From NCBI GenBank assembly GCA_049610565.1, contig JBMYZR010000001.1, positions 88,643 to 152,642 on the forward strand: a stretch of 64,000 bases of DNA. Direction: 5' to 3'. The notes beneath the pieces were generated by a model, which was given only the letters and a program-made list of their open reading frames with translations, was not told the DNA's origin and ran no database searches. Of this stretch, positions 25,821-34,844 are shown one piece after another. A program made the translations under genes and the position numbers. Origin of the DNA: UBA8752 sp049610565. GTDB lineage: Bacteria > Bacteroidota > Bacteroidia > Flavobacteriales_D > Sanyastnellaceae. Each line of letters starts with the position of its first letter. Within the stretch, counting starts at the first letter, position 1.

Positions 25821-26171
25821 ATGGCAGGCATTCGACAGGAGCGCATCGGCGCGTTGCTTCAACGGGAACTGGGCACTTTCCTCCAGCGGGAAGCGTCCAT
25901 GCGCTTCGGCGGGCATTTCATCACGGTGACGACGGTCCGGTTGACCCCCGACCTCTCCCTCGCCCGGGTGTACTTGAGCTTCATGCCCGTCGCCTCCGCC
26001 GGGACGCCGCAGGAAGGGCTCGAACTGGTTCAGCAGGACGCCTTCCACATCCGGAAAACCCTCGCCGGCAAAGTCGGCAAGCACCTCCGCAAAATGCCGG
26101 AGTTGCGGTTCTTCCTGGACGACAGCCTCGACCGCTACGAGGAAATCGACCGCCTGCTGACCGACGACTGA
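25821..26171 (+). CDS. rbfA: ribosome-binding factor A
   Basis: 116 residues with the KH-like RbfA fold. The start is IRQERIGALLQRELGTFLQ, then VTTVRLTPDLSLARVYLSF, and the C-terminal PELRFFLDDSLDR motif is near residue 95. It assists 16S rRNA 5'-end maturation in the small subunit. It is 1 bp after hflX, so two ribosome-biogenesis factors sit together, and it is followed by the permease gene with its own -7 box 17 bp after the stop. Confidence 0.94.
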   Translation: MAGIRQERIGALLQRELGTFLQREASMRFGGHFITVTTVRLTPDLSLARVYLSFMPVASAGTPQEGLELVQQDAFHIRKTLAGKVGKHLRKMPELRFFLDDSLDRYEEIDRLLTDD

Positions 26172-26187
26172 CCCGGTCCGCCTCGGC

Positions 26188-26195
26188 TAACTTGA
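26188..26195 (+). promoter_or_regulatory. candidate -7 box of the LolE-like permease
   Basis: TAACTTGA, 4 bases before the GTG at 26200. Confidence 0.45.
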
Positions 26196-26199
26196 CCGC

Positions 26200-27441
26200 G
26201 TGAACGTCCCCTTCCGCATCGCCAAGCGCTACCTCTGGGCGCGAAAGTCGCAGCGGCTCATCCACCTCGTGAGCGGCATTTCCGTGGTGGTGGTGGCGGC
26301 CGTCTGTGCCGCGATGATCGCCATCCTCAGCGCCTTCAACGGCATCGAGGAATTGGTGGAGGAGCTGTTCTCGAGCCTGGACACCGAGCTCGCCGTGCTG
26401 CCGGCGGAAGGCCGCGTCCTCGATGCGGCGTGGGTCGACTCGCTCGCCGCCCATCCCGGGGTGGCCTGGGCCGGCGGTGTCCTGGAGCAGGACGTGGTCG
26501 TGCGCCGCCAGGGAGAGCCCCTCGTCTGCACGCTGCTCGGTTTCGATGTGGACCACGCGGAACGGACCGGCCTCGCCGGCCGACTGCGGCGCGGGGATGT
26601 GCTTCGGGCCGATACCCTCGGAACGGACTGCGGCTATGTCGGGCTCGGTGTGGCCAGCCAGCTGCGGATTCCCATCGGAGGCGATGCCCCGTCGACCTTG
26701 ACGGTGGCGGCCCCAAAGCGCGGAAGGAGCCTGTCGAGCGCCCGAAGCTGGTCGCCGGATGGCGGGCTCGACCGCATGCTCGTCTCCGGCAGGCTGTCGG
26801 TGTGTGGGACGTTCAGCGTCAACGCCGACATCGACACCCGCCACATCATCGCGCCCCTCGGATTCGCCCAGGACATCCTGCAGCGGCCCGGTCAGGTCTC
26901 CCGGGTGGAGCTGGTGCCGGGTCCCAGCTGGAGCCCGGAGGAGCTGAGGGAATCCATCGATGCACGTTGGCCGGAGGAGCTGTTGACCCGGACCCGCCGG
27001 GAGAAGAACGCCCTCATCCATTCCACCAGCCGGGCCGAGAAGTGGGCCACGTTTGCCATCCTGAGCTTCATCCTCGTCGTGGCCGCGTTCAACATCCTCG
27101 CCGCCCTGACCATGTTGTTGCTGGACAAGCGGCGCGACATCGGGACCCTGTCGGCCATCGGCATGACCCCGAAGGACATCCGCCGCGTCTTCAGCTGGCA
27201 GGGGTTCCTGATCAATGCGGTGGGCGCCGCAGCCGGTCTTGCGATCGGTCTGACCCTGGTGTGGCTGCAGGACCGGTTCGGCCTGGTCCGCCTCGAAGGC
27301 GCGATGGTCCCCGCGTACCCCGTGGCCCTGCGCGCCGGAGACGTGCTCGGGGTCGTGCTCATGGTCCTCGGTGTAGGCGGCACCTTCAGCGCGGCGATGG
27401 TCGCGTACCTCGTCCGCCGCATGGCGCCCGACGCGGCGTAA
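26200..27441 (+). CDS. LolC/LolE-like ABC transporter permease (FtsX fold)
   Basis: 413 residues from GTG 26200. One N-terminal membrane helix (about 22-45) is followed by a ~220-residue periplasmic MacB/Lol-type domain and three C-terminal helices (about 280-300, 330-355, 380-400). The LolE-type cytoplasmic helix LLLDKRRDIGTLSAIGMTP is near residue 306. It probably extracts lipoproteins from the inner membrane. No ATPase partner gene is adjacent. It ends in TAA, one of only three non-TGA stops in the window, and that TAA is the TA of the dus promoter. Confidence 0.85.
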   Translation: MNVPFRIAKRYLWARKSQRLIHLVSGISVVVVAAVCAAMIAILSAFNGIEELVEELFSSLDTELAVLPAEGRVLDAAWVDSLAAHPGVAWAGGVLEQDVVVRRQGEPLVCTLLGFDVDHAERTGLAGRLRRGDVLRADTLGTDCGYVGLGVASQLRIPIGGDAPSTLTVAAPKRGRSLSSARSWSPDGGLDRMLVSGRLSVCGTFSVNADIDTRHIIAPLGFAQDILQRPGQVSRVELVPGPSWSPEELRESIDARWPEELLTRTRREKNALIHSTSRAEKWATFAILSFILVVAAFNILAALTMLLLDKRRDIGTLSAIGMTPKDIRRVFSWQGFLINAVGAAAGLAIGLTLVWLQDRFGLVRLEGAMVPAYPVALRAGDVLGVVLMVLGVGGTFSAAMVAYLVRRMAPDAA

Positions 27442-27446
27442 TTTTG
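27439..27446 (+). promoter_or_regulatory. candidate -7 box of dus, overlapping the upstream stop codon
   Basis: TAATTTTG, an exact TAnnTTTG match, ends 4 bases before the dus ATG (27451). Its first three bases are the TAA stop of the permease gene. Confidence 0.6.
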
Positions 27447-27450
27447 CACC

Positions 27451-28446
27451 ATGGTCCGCATCGGTCCCGTCGAACTCGGTGAATTCCCACTCCTGCTCGC
27501 GCCCATGGAGGACGTGAGCGATCCGCCCTTCCGCACCCTGTGCAAGGTGCACGGCGCGGACATGATGTACACCGAGTTCATCAGCTCCGAGGGCCTCATC
27601 CGCGATGCCGCCAAAAGCCGGCAAAAGCTGGACATCTACGAAAAGGAACGCCCCATCGGCATCCAGATCTTCGGATCGGAGATCGACTCCATGCGCCGGG
27701 CCGCGGAAATCTCCGCCGCGTCCGGACCCGATGTCCTCGACATCAATTACGGTTGTCCAGTCAAAAAGGTCGCCTGCAAGGGCGCCGGAGCCGGCATCCT
27801 CCAGGACATCCCCAAGATGGTCTCGATGACCAAGGAGATCGTGGACGCCGTCGACTTGCCGGTCACCGTCAAGACACGGCTCGGGTGGGACGACAACACC
27901 AAGTACATCGTGGAAGTGGCCGAGCGCCTGCAGGACGTGGGCATCCAGGCCATTTCCATCCACGGCCGGACCCGCTCCCAGATGTACAAGGGCGAAGCGG
28001 ATTGGACCCTGATCCGGGCCGTGCGGGAGAACCCGCGCATGGCGATTCCCGTCTTCGGCAACGGCGACATCGACACGCCGGAAAAGGCCCTCGCCTACCG
28101 CAACGAATACGGCGTAGACGGCATCATGATCGGCCGGGGCAGCATCGGCAACCCGTGGATTTTCAACCAGATCAAGCACTACTTCGCCACCGGAGAGCAC
28201 CTCCCCGCGCCGACGGTGGCGGACCGCGTGGAAGCCGCCCGCCAGCACCTCGACCACAGCCTCGAGTGGAAGGGGCTGCGCCTCGGCGTCGTGGAGATGC
28301 GCCGGCATTATGCCAACTACTTCCGCGGACTGTCCCACTTCAAGGAGCACCGGCTGAAACTGGTGACGGAGGACGACCCCGCCGTGTTGCACGCCACCCT
28401 CGACAACGTCGCGGCCACCTACGGCGACACCGCTCTGCCTGCGTAG
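27451..28446 (+). CDS. dusB: tRNA-dihydrouridine synthase (DusB type)
   Basis: 331 residues. The FMN-binding TIM barrel begins LLAPMEDVSDPPFRTLCK, a Dus signature. The catalytic cysteine is in DINYGCPVKKVACKGAGAG (about residue 104), with the FMN phosphate motif NGDID and GRGSIGNPW near 230-240. It reduces uridine to dihydrouridine in the tRNA D-loop using NADPH. The ATG at 27451 is 9 bp after the permease stop. The TAG stop forms the start of the next gene's -7 box. Confidence 0.94.
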   Translation: MVRIGPVELGEFPLLLAPMEDVSDPPFRTLCKVHGADMMYTEFISSEGLIRDAAKSRQKLDIYEKERPIGIQIFGSEIDSMRRAAEISAASGPDVLDINYGCPVKKVACKGAGAGILQDIPKMVSMTKEIVDAVDLPVTVKTRLGWDDNTKYIVEVAERLQDVGIQAISIHGRTRSQMYKGEADWTLIRAVRENPRMAIPVFGNGDIDTPEKALAYRNEYGVDGIMIGRGSIGNPWIFNQIKHYFATGEHLPAPTVADRVEAARQHLDHSLEWKGLRLGVVEMRRHYANYFRGLSHFKEHRLKLVTEDDPAVLHATLDNVAATYGDTALPA

Positions 28447-28451
28447 ATTCG
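28444..28451 (+). promoter_or_regulatory. candidate -7 box of the CPBP protease, overlapping the dus stop codon
   Basis: TAGATTCG, 5 bases before the ATG at 28457; its first three bases are the dus TAG stop. Confidence 0.45.
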
Positions 28452-28456
28452 GCCCC

Positions 28457-29344
28457 ATGACCGCCGACCACATCCAGGGCTGGAGCCGCTCCCTGATCTT
28501 TCTCGGATTGATCTTCATGGGGACCGTCGTGGCCTCCGTGTTCGCCACCACCGTGGCCAACCTGTTCTTCGGGGGCGCCGTCACCCTCCTGCCCGGCGAG
28601 GGCATGCCGTCCGGCACGGCGAGCTGGTGGCAGTTGCACTTCCAGAACCTCTGCAGCCAGGCGATCGGCTTTGGTGGCGCCGTGTGGCTGGCCATGCGCA
28701 TCTGGGACCGCCATGCGCTGCAGGGCTTGCCCGGTGGACCGGGCGGACGGAAAGCGTCCGTGCTCCTGCTGGCCACCCTCGCCACGGTCGCCAGCGGCCC
28801 GCTGCTCATGGCGAGCTACGAGCTCAACGGCATGCTCATCCCCGAGGGCAGCCTGCTCGAACAGATCTTCAAGCCGCTGGAGAAGATGATCGAAGCCATG
28901 ACGGGATACCTCGCGTCGGGCGAAGGCCTCCAGCGCGTGGTGATCCTGCTCGGCATCGCCGGTCTGCCGGCCATCTTCGAGGAGTTGTCCTTCCGGGGCG
29001 TCTTGCAGCCCTTGCTCATCCGCGCCACCGGCAACGCGTTCTGGGGCATTCTGCTCACCTCCATCGTCTTCAGCGCCATCCACTTCCAGTTCTACGGGTT
29101 CCTGCCGCGGGTCCTCCTCGGCGCCCTCTTCGGCTGGATGGCCCACCGGAGTGGAAGCCTGCTTCCCGGCATGGTGGCGCATTTCGTGAACAATGCACTC
29201 GCCGCCGTCACCCTCTGGGTCACGGGCAGCATGACCGAGGACATCCTCGATTTGACGCCGTGGCTCGTGGCGGGAAGTGTGGCGGTGACCGCCGCCTGCT
29301 GCGTGGGGGTCCACCGGGTCCTGGCGCAGGACCGGTTGGCCTGA
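28457..29344 (+). CDS. CPBP-family intramembrane metalloprotease (CAAX-type)
   Basis: 295 residues with about eight membrane segments. It has the three CPBP motifs: IFEELSFRGVLQPL (EExxxR, about residue 174), SAIHFQFYGFLPR (His, about 200) and MVAHFVNNA (His, about 238). These residues bind the catalytic metal of Rce1-type proteases. Bacterial members process or confer immunity to small peptides, but the substrate here is unknown and no bacteriocin-like gene is nearby. It converges on ispD with no bases between the two stops. Confidence 0.88.
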   Translation: MTADHIQGWSRSLIFLGLIFMGTVVASVFATTVANLFFGGAVTLLPGEGMPSGTASWWQLHFQNLCSQAIGFGGAVWLAMRIWDRHALQGLPGGPGGRKASVLLLATLATVASGPLLMASYELNGMLIPEGSLLEQIFKPLEKMIEAMTGYLASGEGLQRVVILLGIAGLPAIFEELSFRGVLQPLLIRATGNAFWGILLTSIVFSAIHFQFYGFLPRVLLGALFGWMAHRSGSLLPGMVAHFVNNALAAVTLWVTGSMTEDILDLTPWLVAGSVAVTAACCVGVHRVLAQDRLA

Positions 29345-30022
29345 TCAGGACCGGTTCCGCAGGGCGAGGAAGGCCTCGGCACTGAGGAGGTCCTCCGGCG
29401 TGGTCAATTTGAGGTTGTGGAGGTCGCCCTCCACCAGTTCGAGCTGTCGCCCGCTCGCTTCCCACACGGAGGCATCGTCCGTGAAATGGGATTGGTAGTC
29501 CACCCCGTACGCCTCGCGCAGGGGGGCCAAGGAGAACACCTGCGGCGTCTGCACGGCCCGCAATGTGGCCCGGTCGAGGGGTGCACTCCCCTGCTCTCCG
29601 ATGCGGCGGATCGTGTCCTTGACCGGCACGACGGGAATGGCCCCACCATGAGCTTCTGCGGCGATATAGCATCGACGGATGGTGTCCACTTCCACCAACG
29701 GACGGACGGCGTCGTGGATGCCGACCCAGCCCTCACCATCCGGAAGGGCCGCCAGTCCGTTGGCCACGGAATGGAACCGTTCGGCACCGCCCTCGACCAC
29801 GCGGTCCACGGTGGCCTCCGGGTGATCGCGGACCACGTTGGCCCACTCCCCGTGCAGGCTCTCGTGCAGGACGAGGACCACGAAGAGGTCGGGGTAGGCC
29901 TCCCGGAACCGGGCGAGGGTGTGAACGATGACCGGCCGGTCACCAAGCGGCAAAAACTGCTTGGCCACCGGCCGGTTCATGCGGGTGCCCGTGCCGCCCG
30001 CGACGAGGATGAGGGAGCGCAT
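29345..30022 (-). CDS. ispD: 2-C-methyl-D-erythritol 4-phosphate cytidylyltransferase
   Basis: 225 residues from ATG 30022. The CTP-binding loop AGGTGTRM is followed by KQFLPLGDRPVIVHTLARF, and the middle has HDAVRPLVE with the conserved Asp/Arg pair (about residue 108). The C-terminus contains LTTPEDLLSAEAFL. It forms CDP-methylerythritol in the non-mevalonate isoprenoid pathway; a polyprenyl synthase using those precursors is at 52780. It starts 16 bp after the superoxide dismutase stop and is probably co-transcribed with it. Confidence 0.95.
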   Translation of the reverse strand: MRSLILVAGGTGTRMNRPVAKQFLPLGDRPVIVHTLARFREAYPDLFVVLVLHESLHGEWANVVRDHPEATVDRVVEGGAERFHSVANGLAALPDGEGWVGIHDAVRPLVEVDTIRRCYIAAEAHGGAIPVVPVKDTIRRIGEQGSAPLDRATLRAVQTPQVFSLAPLREAYGVDYQSHFTDDASVWEASGRQLELVEGDLHNLKLTTPEDLLSAEAFLALRNRS

Positions 30023-30038
30023 GCGGCGCGTGGGCAAA

Positions 30039-30644
<606 letters not shown>

Positions 30645-30684
30645 GATGATGGGAATTCAGGGTTGGGTGTCCGTTGTGGGAGTT

Positions 30685-30692
30685 CAAATCTA
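30685..30692 (-). promoter_or_regulatory. candidate -7 box of superoxide dismutase, overlapping the upstream stop codon
   Basis: TAGATTTG on the minus strand, an exact TAnnTTTG match, 40 bases before the ATG. Its TAG is the stop codon of the upstream protease gene (30690-30692). Confidence 0.6.
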
Positions 30693-32327
30693 ATTCGCCG
30701 GGGGGGTGAGCAGCGCGTCGAGTTCGTCAAAAGCGGCGAGGGCCGCGCGCCACTCGGAATCGGCGCGGAGTGCTGCCCGGTGGCCGGCACTTTCGCCCCA
30801 GAGGTTGTGGGCAATGCGCTCGGCGACCCTTTGGCGCGTCAACATGCGCGACCGCACCCGCTCCTCGTCCGGCCGGTAGGACTCGTCCAGCAGGGCATCG
30901 ACGCCGAGGTCGAGCCCGGCGTCCACCGCGTCCAAGAAGTCCGCCACGGAACCGAGCGCCAGGAAGGCCTCCCGTTGCGCGGTGCCGAGCGTGAAGGCGT
31001 GCTCGCGCACGCGGCCGGCGTAGACCAGCTCGCGGAAGGATACCGGGAAACTGCCGGTGTCCAGCGGCACGAACACATCCGGTGCAATGCCGCCGCCGCC
31101 ATACACGGTCCGGCCGGCTTCGGTCAGGTAGGCGAGGGAATCCACCTGCAACACGCTGTCGGCTTCGACATACTCCCCGCGCTCCTGGCGCAGCAGCCAC
31201 TCTTCTTCGTAATCCACCCCCGCTCCGTATGGCCGTTGGATGCTCCGGCCGCTGGGCGTGTAGTACCGGGCCACGGTGAGCCGCAAGGCGCCGCGGTCCG
31301 CCACGGGAAACTCCTCCTGGACGAGCCCCTTTCCGAAGGTCCGGCGGCCTACGACCACAGCGCGGTCGTGGTCCTGCAGGGCACCGGCCAGGATTTCGCT
31401 GGCCGAGGCGCTCCCCTCGTCCACCATCACCACGAGCGGGATGGACCGATCGCGTCCCGGGCGCTCGGTGATGTACTCGCGGCGCGGCTGCGATGCCCCT
31501 TCGGTGTAGACCACGAGGTCGCCCTCATCGAGGAACCGCTCCACCATGGGAACGGCCGAGTGCAGGTAGCCCCCTCCGTTGCCCCGGAGGTCGAGCACGA
31601 ACCGCTCTGCACCGCGTTCCCGGAGGTCCAGCAACGCAGCGTCGAACTCGTCGTCCGTGTTGCGGGCAAAGCGGACCACCTTGATGTAGCCCACCCGGTC
31701 CGGCATCAACTCCGCGCACACAACGCTGTGAATCGGAATCCGCCCGCGATTCAGGGTCACGTCGATCAAGGTGGTGTCCGTCGAACCGGGGCGCATCAAT
31801 CCGAGGCCGACCGGCGTGCCTGACGGGCCCTTCAACAGGCGCATCACCTTGGTGTTGGTCAGGCCCGTTCCCGCGATGGTGCTGTCGTCCACCGTGACAA
31901 TGCGGTCTCCAGACCGGATTCCGGCGGCCTCACTGGGCCCACCGGGAATGGGCGTCACCACCATGATGGTGTCCTCCTGCAGCAGGAATTCGACCCCAAT
32001 GCCCTCGAAATTGCCCTCCATGGGCTCGGCCATGGCGGCCAGCTCCTCGGCGCTGAACCAATCGCTGTGCGGGTCCAGCTCGTCCAGGATCGCGTCGATG
32101 GCGATGTCGGTCAGGCGGTTGCGGTCGACGGGGTCGACATACATCCGGTCGATGCGGTCCAGCACGGACCCGAGAACCTGTCCCGAAGGCAGGAAACGGG
32201 GCTCCATCCTCTCCCACGCACTGGTGCCTGAACCGAGCCCGCGGCCGAGATAGGCGCCCAGACAGAGCGCGGCGCCCAGTGCGAGGGGCACCCAGGCGCG
32301 CGGCATGGGGGGGCGATCAGTCGACAT
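30690..32327 (-). CDS. C-terminal processing peptidase, S41 family
   Basis: 545 residues from ATG 32327 (alternative ATG 32306). An N-terminal membrane anchor or signal (about 8-28) precedes a PDZ domain at about 90-170 (GIRSGDRIVTVDD). The S41 protease core follows, with catalytic Ser in DEGSASASEILAGAL (about 315) and Lys in RTFGKGLVQE (about 340). A ~130-residue C-terminal extension follows, as usual in Bacteroidota. It cleaves C-terminal tails of periplasmic proteins. It overlaps the dCMP deaminase stop by 11 bp. Its TAG stop lies in the sod promoter. Confidence 0.92.
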   Translation of the reverse strand: MSTDRPPMPRAWVPLALGAALCLGAYLGRGLGSGTSAWERMEPRFLPSGQVLGSVLDRIDRMYVDPVDRNRLTDIAIDAILDELDPHSDWFSAEELAAMAEPMEGNFEGIGVEFLLQEDTIMVVTPIPGGPSEAAGIRSGDRIVTVDDSTIAGTGLTNTKVMRLLKGPSGTPVGLGLMRPGSTDTTLIDVTLNRGRIPIHSVVCAELMPDRVGYIKVVRFARNTDDEFDAALLDLRERGAERFVLDLRGNGGGYLHSAVPMVERFLDEGDLVVYTEGASQPRREYITERPGRDRSIPLVVMVDEGSASASEILAGALQDHDRAVVVGRRTFGKGLVQEEFPVADRGALRLTVARYYTPSGRSIQRPYGAGVDYEEEWLLRQERGEYVEADSVLQVDSLAYLTEAGRTVYGGGGIAPDVFVPLDTGSFPVSFRELVYAGRVREHAFTLGTAQREAFLALGSVADFLDAVDAGLDLGVDALLDESYRPDEERVRSRMLTRQRVAERIAHNLWGESAGHRAALRADSEWRAALAAFDELDALLTPPAN

Positions 32328-32757
32328 CCGGATATCGTACAATCTCCACCCCTGCCTGGTTCAGGAACGTCAGGCCCGAATCGTCCTTGTAGGCGTCGAT
32401 GAAGACCACGCGGCGGATGCCGACCTGGTGGATGAGCTTGGCGCAATCCCGACAGGGAGACAGGGTGATGTACAGCGTGGCTTCCTGCGCTGTGTGGGTG
32501 GACCGGGCGAGCTTGGTGATCGCGTTGGCCTCGGCGTGCAGCACGTACCAATGCGTGTCGCCGTCGGCGTTCTCGCAGGCGTTGGGGAATCCGCTCGGCG
32601 TCCCATTGTATCCATCCGAGACGATCATGCCGTCCCGGACGATGAGCGCGCCCACCTGCTTGCGGGTGCAATGGGACAATTGGGCCCACTCCCGCGCCAT
32701 CCTCAGGTAGGCGAGGTCATAACGGCGCTGCTTGTCGGTCACCACGGGTTGCTCCAC
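32317..32757 (-). CDS. deoxycytidylate deaminase (ComEB/dCMP deaminase family)
   Basis: 146 residues from GTG 32757; GTG codons at 32745 or 32742 would give the more usual start MTDKQRRYD. Zinc-binding motifs are HAEANAI (about residue 75) and SPCRDCAK (about 100), with YNGTPSGFPNACE for nucleotide recognition. It deaminates dCMP to dUMP for thymidylate synthesis. It is the first gene of a unit with the processing protease and is divergent from the cobalamin adenosyltransferase, with 71 bp between the starts. Confidence 0.92.
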   Translation of the reverse strand: MEQPVVTDKQRRYDLAYLRMAREWAQLSHCTRKQVGALIVRDGMIVSDGYNGTPSGFPNACENADGDTHWYVLHAEANAITKLARSTHTAQEATLYITLSPCRDCAKLIHQVGIRRVVFIDAYKDDSGLTFLNQAGVEIVRYPDVD

Positions 32758-32816
32758 GTCGCGAAGGTAGTTCGGACCCCGATGGACTTCCCCGTTCGTG
32801 TTGGGGCATCCGTGCC

Positions 32817-32824
32817 CACCTTTG
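32817..32824 (+). promoter_or_regulatory. candidate -7 box of the cobalamin adenosyltransferase
   Basis: CACCTTTG, one base off the consensus, 4 bases before the ATG at 32829. Confidence 0.4.
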
Positions 32825-32828
32825 CCCC

Positions 32829-33377
32829 ATGCGCATCTACACCCGAACCGGCGACGGTGGCGAGACCTCCCTCTTCAATGGCGACCGCGTCCACAAGGAC
32901 GACGCCCGCATCGAAGCCTATGGCACCCTCGACGAGCTCAACGCCGTGGTGGGCGGGCTGCTCGATCACGCTGCGCTGGCACCGCACGTCGACCGGCTGC
33001 ACGCGATTCAGGACCACCTGTTCCGCATCGGCGGGGTGTTTGCCGATCCCGAGGGGCCGCGTCCGGGCGCCCTCACCGTGGATGCGGCCGACATCGAAGG
33101 CCTCGAGCAGTGGATTGACGGCATGGAAGAACCGCTGGATCCCCTGCGGAACTTCGTCCTGCCGGGCGGACACCCCGCCCTGTCGGCGTGCCACCTCGCC
33201 CGTACCGTTTCCCGCCGAGCGGAGCGCCGCGCGGTGGCGCTCGACCGCCTCGTGAGCCAGCCCGATGCCGCCCTGAAGTACCTGAACCGGTTGAGCGACG
33301 CCTTCTTCACGCTCGGCCGCTGGGCCGCCCACACGACCGGAACGGTGGAAGTGAAGTGGCCCCTCGACCGCAAGTGA
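32829..33377 (+). CDS. cob(I)alamin adenosyltransferase, PduO type
   Basis: 182 residues. The N-terminal ATP-binding motif is RTGDGGETSLFNGDRV (about residues 5-20), and the helical bundle has TLDELNAVVGGLLDH and, near the end, YLNRLSDAFFTLGRWAA with the conserved Arg and Asn. It makes adenosylcobalamin from cob(I)alamin and ATP. It would support the B12-dependent methylmalonyl-CoA mutase implied by mce at 20413. The gene is single, followed by the DUF2795 gene with its own promoter. Confidence 0.94.
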   Translation: MRIYTRTGDGGETSLFNGDRVHKDDARIEAYGTLDELNAVVGGLLDHAALAPHVDRLHAIQDHLFRIGGVFADPEGPRPGALTVDAADIEGLEQWIDGMEEPLDPLRNFVLPGGHPALSACHLARTVSRRAERRAVALDRLVSQPDAALKYLNRLSDAFFTLGRWAAHTTGTVEVKWPLDRK

Positions 33378-33429
33378 CCTCATTCCGAGCCCTTTGAGCC
33401 GAACTTTTTGTGGGTGACGGCCGTAGGGG

Positions 33430-33459
33430 TTGCACACATCGACGGCCCTGCTACTTTTG
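33430..33459 (+). promoter_or_regulatory. promoter of the DUF2795 gene, with -33 and -7 elements
   Basis: -33 TTG (33430-33432), 19 bp spacer, -7 TACTTTTG (33452-33459), which is the canonical Bacteroidota spacing. The leader is 22 bases. It is the most complete promoter match in the window. Confidence 0.75.
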
Positions 33460-33481
33460 CCGCGCCTGAAAACGCCTTATC

Positions 33482-33703
33482 ATGTATTGGACGCTTGAGC
33501 TCGCCTCCTACCTCGAAGACGCCCCCTGGCCCGCCACCAAGGACGAGCTGATTGATTTCGCCATGCGCACCGGAGCGCCCCTCGAAGTCGTGGAGAACCT
33601 GCAGCAGATCGAAGACGACCAGGAGTCCTACGACACCATCGAGGACATCTGGCCGGACTATCCCTCCAAAGAGGATTTCTTCTTCAACGAGGACGAATAC
33701 TGA
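33482..33703 (+). CDS. DUF2795 small acidic protein
   Basis: 73 residues with no cysteine, rich in Asp/Glu. It starts MYWTLELASYLEDAPWPATK and ends YPSKEDFFFNEDEY. This sequence type is recalled as nearly unchanged across Bacteroidota, suggesting an essential but unknown role. It has its own promoter and terminator and so is a compact single-gene unit. The fold is probably a small helical domain, with GAPLEVVENLQQIEDD the most conserved helix. Confidence 0.88.
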   Translation: MYWTLELASYLEDAPWPATKDELIDFAMRTGAPLEVVENLQQIEDDQESYDTIEDIWPDYPSKEDFFFNEDEY

Positions 33704-33730
33704 CGACGCCGTCAGACCCCCGACCTTTTC

Positions 33731-33756
33731 ACGCCGGCCCTCCAGCCGGCGTTTTT
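33731..33756 (+). terminator. intrinsic terminator after the DUF2795 gene
   Basis: A perfect 8-bp stem, ACGCCGGC (33731-33738) with GCCGGCGT (33745-33752), loop CCTCCA, then a T run (33752-33756). It ends exactly where the convergent lysC stop begins. Confidence 0.8.
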
Positions 33757-34844
33757 CATGGGGCGAAATCCGGCACCAGCAACAGGGTGCACCGGGCAAA
33801 TTCGGGATCGAGACCGATGGACCGGATGGGCACGGCAGGGAAATGGGCTTCCCACAGGGACCGCGCCTCTCCTTCATCGGCGCCGATGCACCGGACCTGC
33901 CTCAGGCCATCCCGCGCCACGGACATCGTCCACAACGGGGGCAGTCCAGCCGGTGGCGTGTCTCCTTCGATGCGGGTTCCCGGCGCCGACGGATCGAGGA
34001 AGCTGCGGACATGAAGCGGGATGCCGGCCCGGCGGATCGGCGCCATGGTGTCGCGGTGCAGGATCCCCGCACCCGCCTTGCCGAGGATGTCGGCCGTGCC
34101 ATGATCCAAGGCGGGCAGGCAGGTCGCAGGCGGCCACACGCGGGGATCTCCGGTCATGACGCCGGGCACATCCTTCCACACGATGAACCGGTCGGCCCCG
34201 AGCGCTTCGGCCAACAGCGCCCCGCTGAAATCCGACCCTTCACGGCCGAGGGTGGTGGGCCGCCCGTCCGGCGCCGAACCCACAAACCCCTGCATCACGG
34301 GAATCCGCCCTTCCCATGAAGTCCGCTTCTCGTTCACCTTCAGCCCCACACCGGTCACATCCACCCGGGCCGCGCGGGGCGTGCCGTCCGTCGGAATGAC
34401 CTCCCAGGCCGACACCCACAGGGCGGGCAAGCCGATTGCGGCGAGATGGGCCGCGACAATGCGGGTGGACCAACGCTCCCCCTGCCCGACGATGGCGTCA
34501 TAGCCTTCGTCCGACGCAGGGCGACCCTTCCAGGATTGGGCCAGCACCCGGAACGCCGCGACATCGGAATCCAGCAGATCGGCAGGCAGACCGAGCGCGA
34601 CGACGGTGCTGCGGTGGGCCTCCACCACAGAGGACACCACGGACTCCACATCCGTCGCGTGCGGAAGGGACTGCCACACGGCCTCCAACGCATTGGTCGT
34701 CTTGCCCATCGCGCTGACGACCACGGCAGACTGCACGCCCTGGTCCTCGCCCGCGGCGCGGTCCAGGAGAATGCGGCCGAGGTTCCGCACCGCATCGGCG
34801 TCCTTGACCGACGCCCCACCAAACTTGTGGACGATCCAGCTCAT
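33756..34844 (-). CDS. lysC: aspartokinase without ACT domains
   Basis: 362 residues. The amino-acid kinase domain starts VHKFGGASVKDADAVRN, has SAMGKTTNAL (about 44), the catalytic GREGSDFSGALLAEAL (about 213) and WKDVPGVMTGDPR (about 235). It phosphorylates aspartate for lysine, threonine and methionine. After about residue 285 only ~75 weakly conserved residues remain. The two ACT domains that give feedback control in most aspartokinases (about 400-450 residues) are absent. No frameshifted remnant follows, since the stop abuts a terminator. It overlaps the GNAT stop by 4 bp. Confidence 0.88.
   Translation of the reverse strand: MSWIVHKFGGASVKDADAVRNLGRILLDRAAGEDQGVQSAVVVSAMGKTTNALEAVWQSLPHATDVESVVSSVVEAHRSTVVALGLPADLLDSDVAAFRVLAQSWKGRPASDEGYDAIVGQGERWSTRIVAAHLAAIGLPALWVSAWEVIPTDGTPRAARVDVTGVGLKVNEKRTSWEGRIPVMQGFVGSAPDGRPTTLGREGSDFSGALLAEALGADRFIVWKDVPGVMTGDPRVWPPATCLPALDHGTADILGKAGAGILHRDTMAPIRRAGIPLHVRSFLDPSAPGTRIEGDTPPAGLPPLWTMSVARDGLRQVRCIGADEGEARSLWEAHFPAVPIRSIGLDPEFARCTLLLVPDFAP

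Noticed and set aside
25981..28809. 942-codon minus-strand open frame over rbfA, the permease and dus
   Set aside because: It spans three well-recognised genes on the other strand; its composition is that of an antisense shadow.
33756..34844. Frameshifted or truncated lysC
   Set aside because: The stop abuts a terminator and the convergent DUF2795 gene, with no ACT-coding remnant in any frame. The gene appears naturally short.
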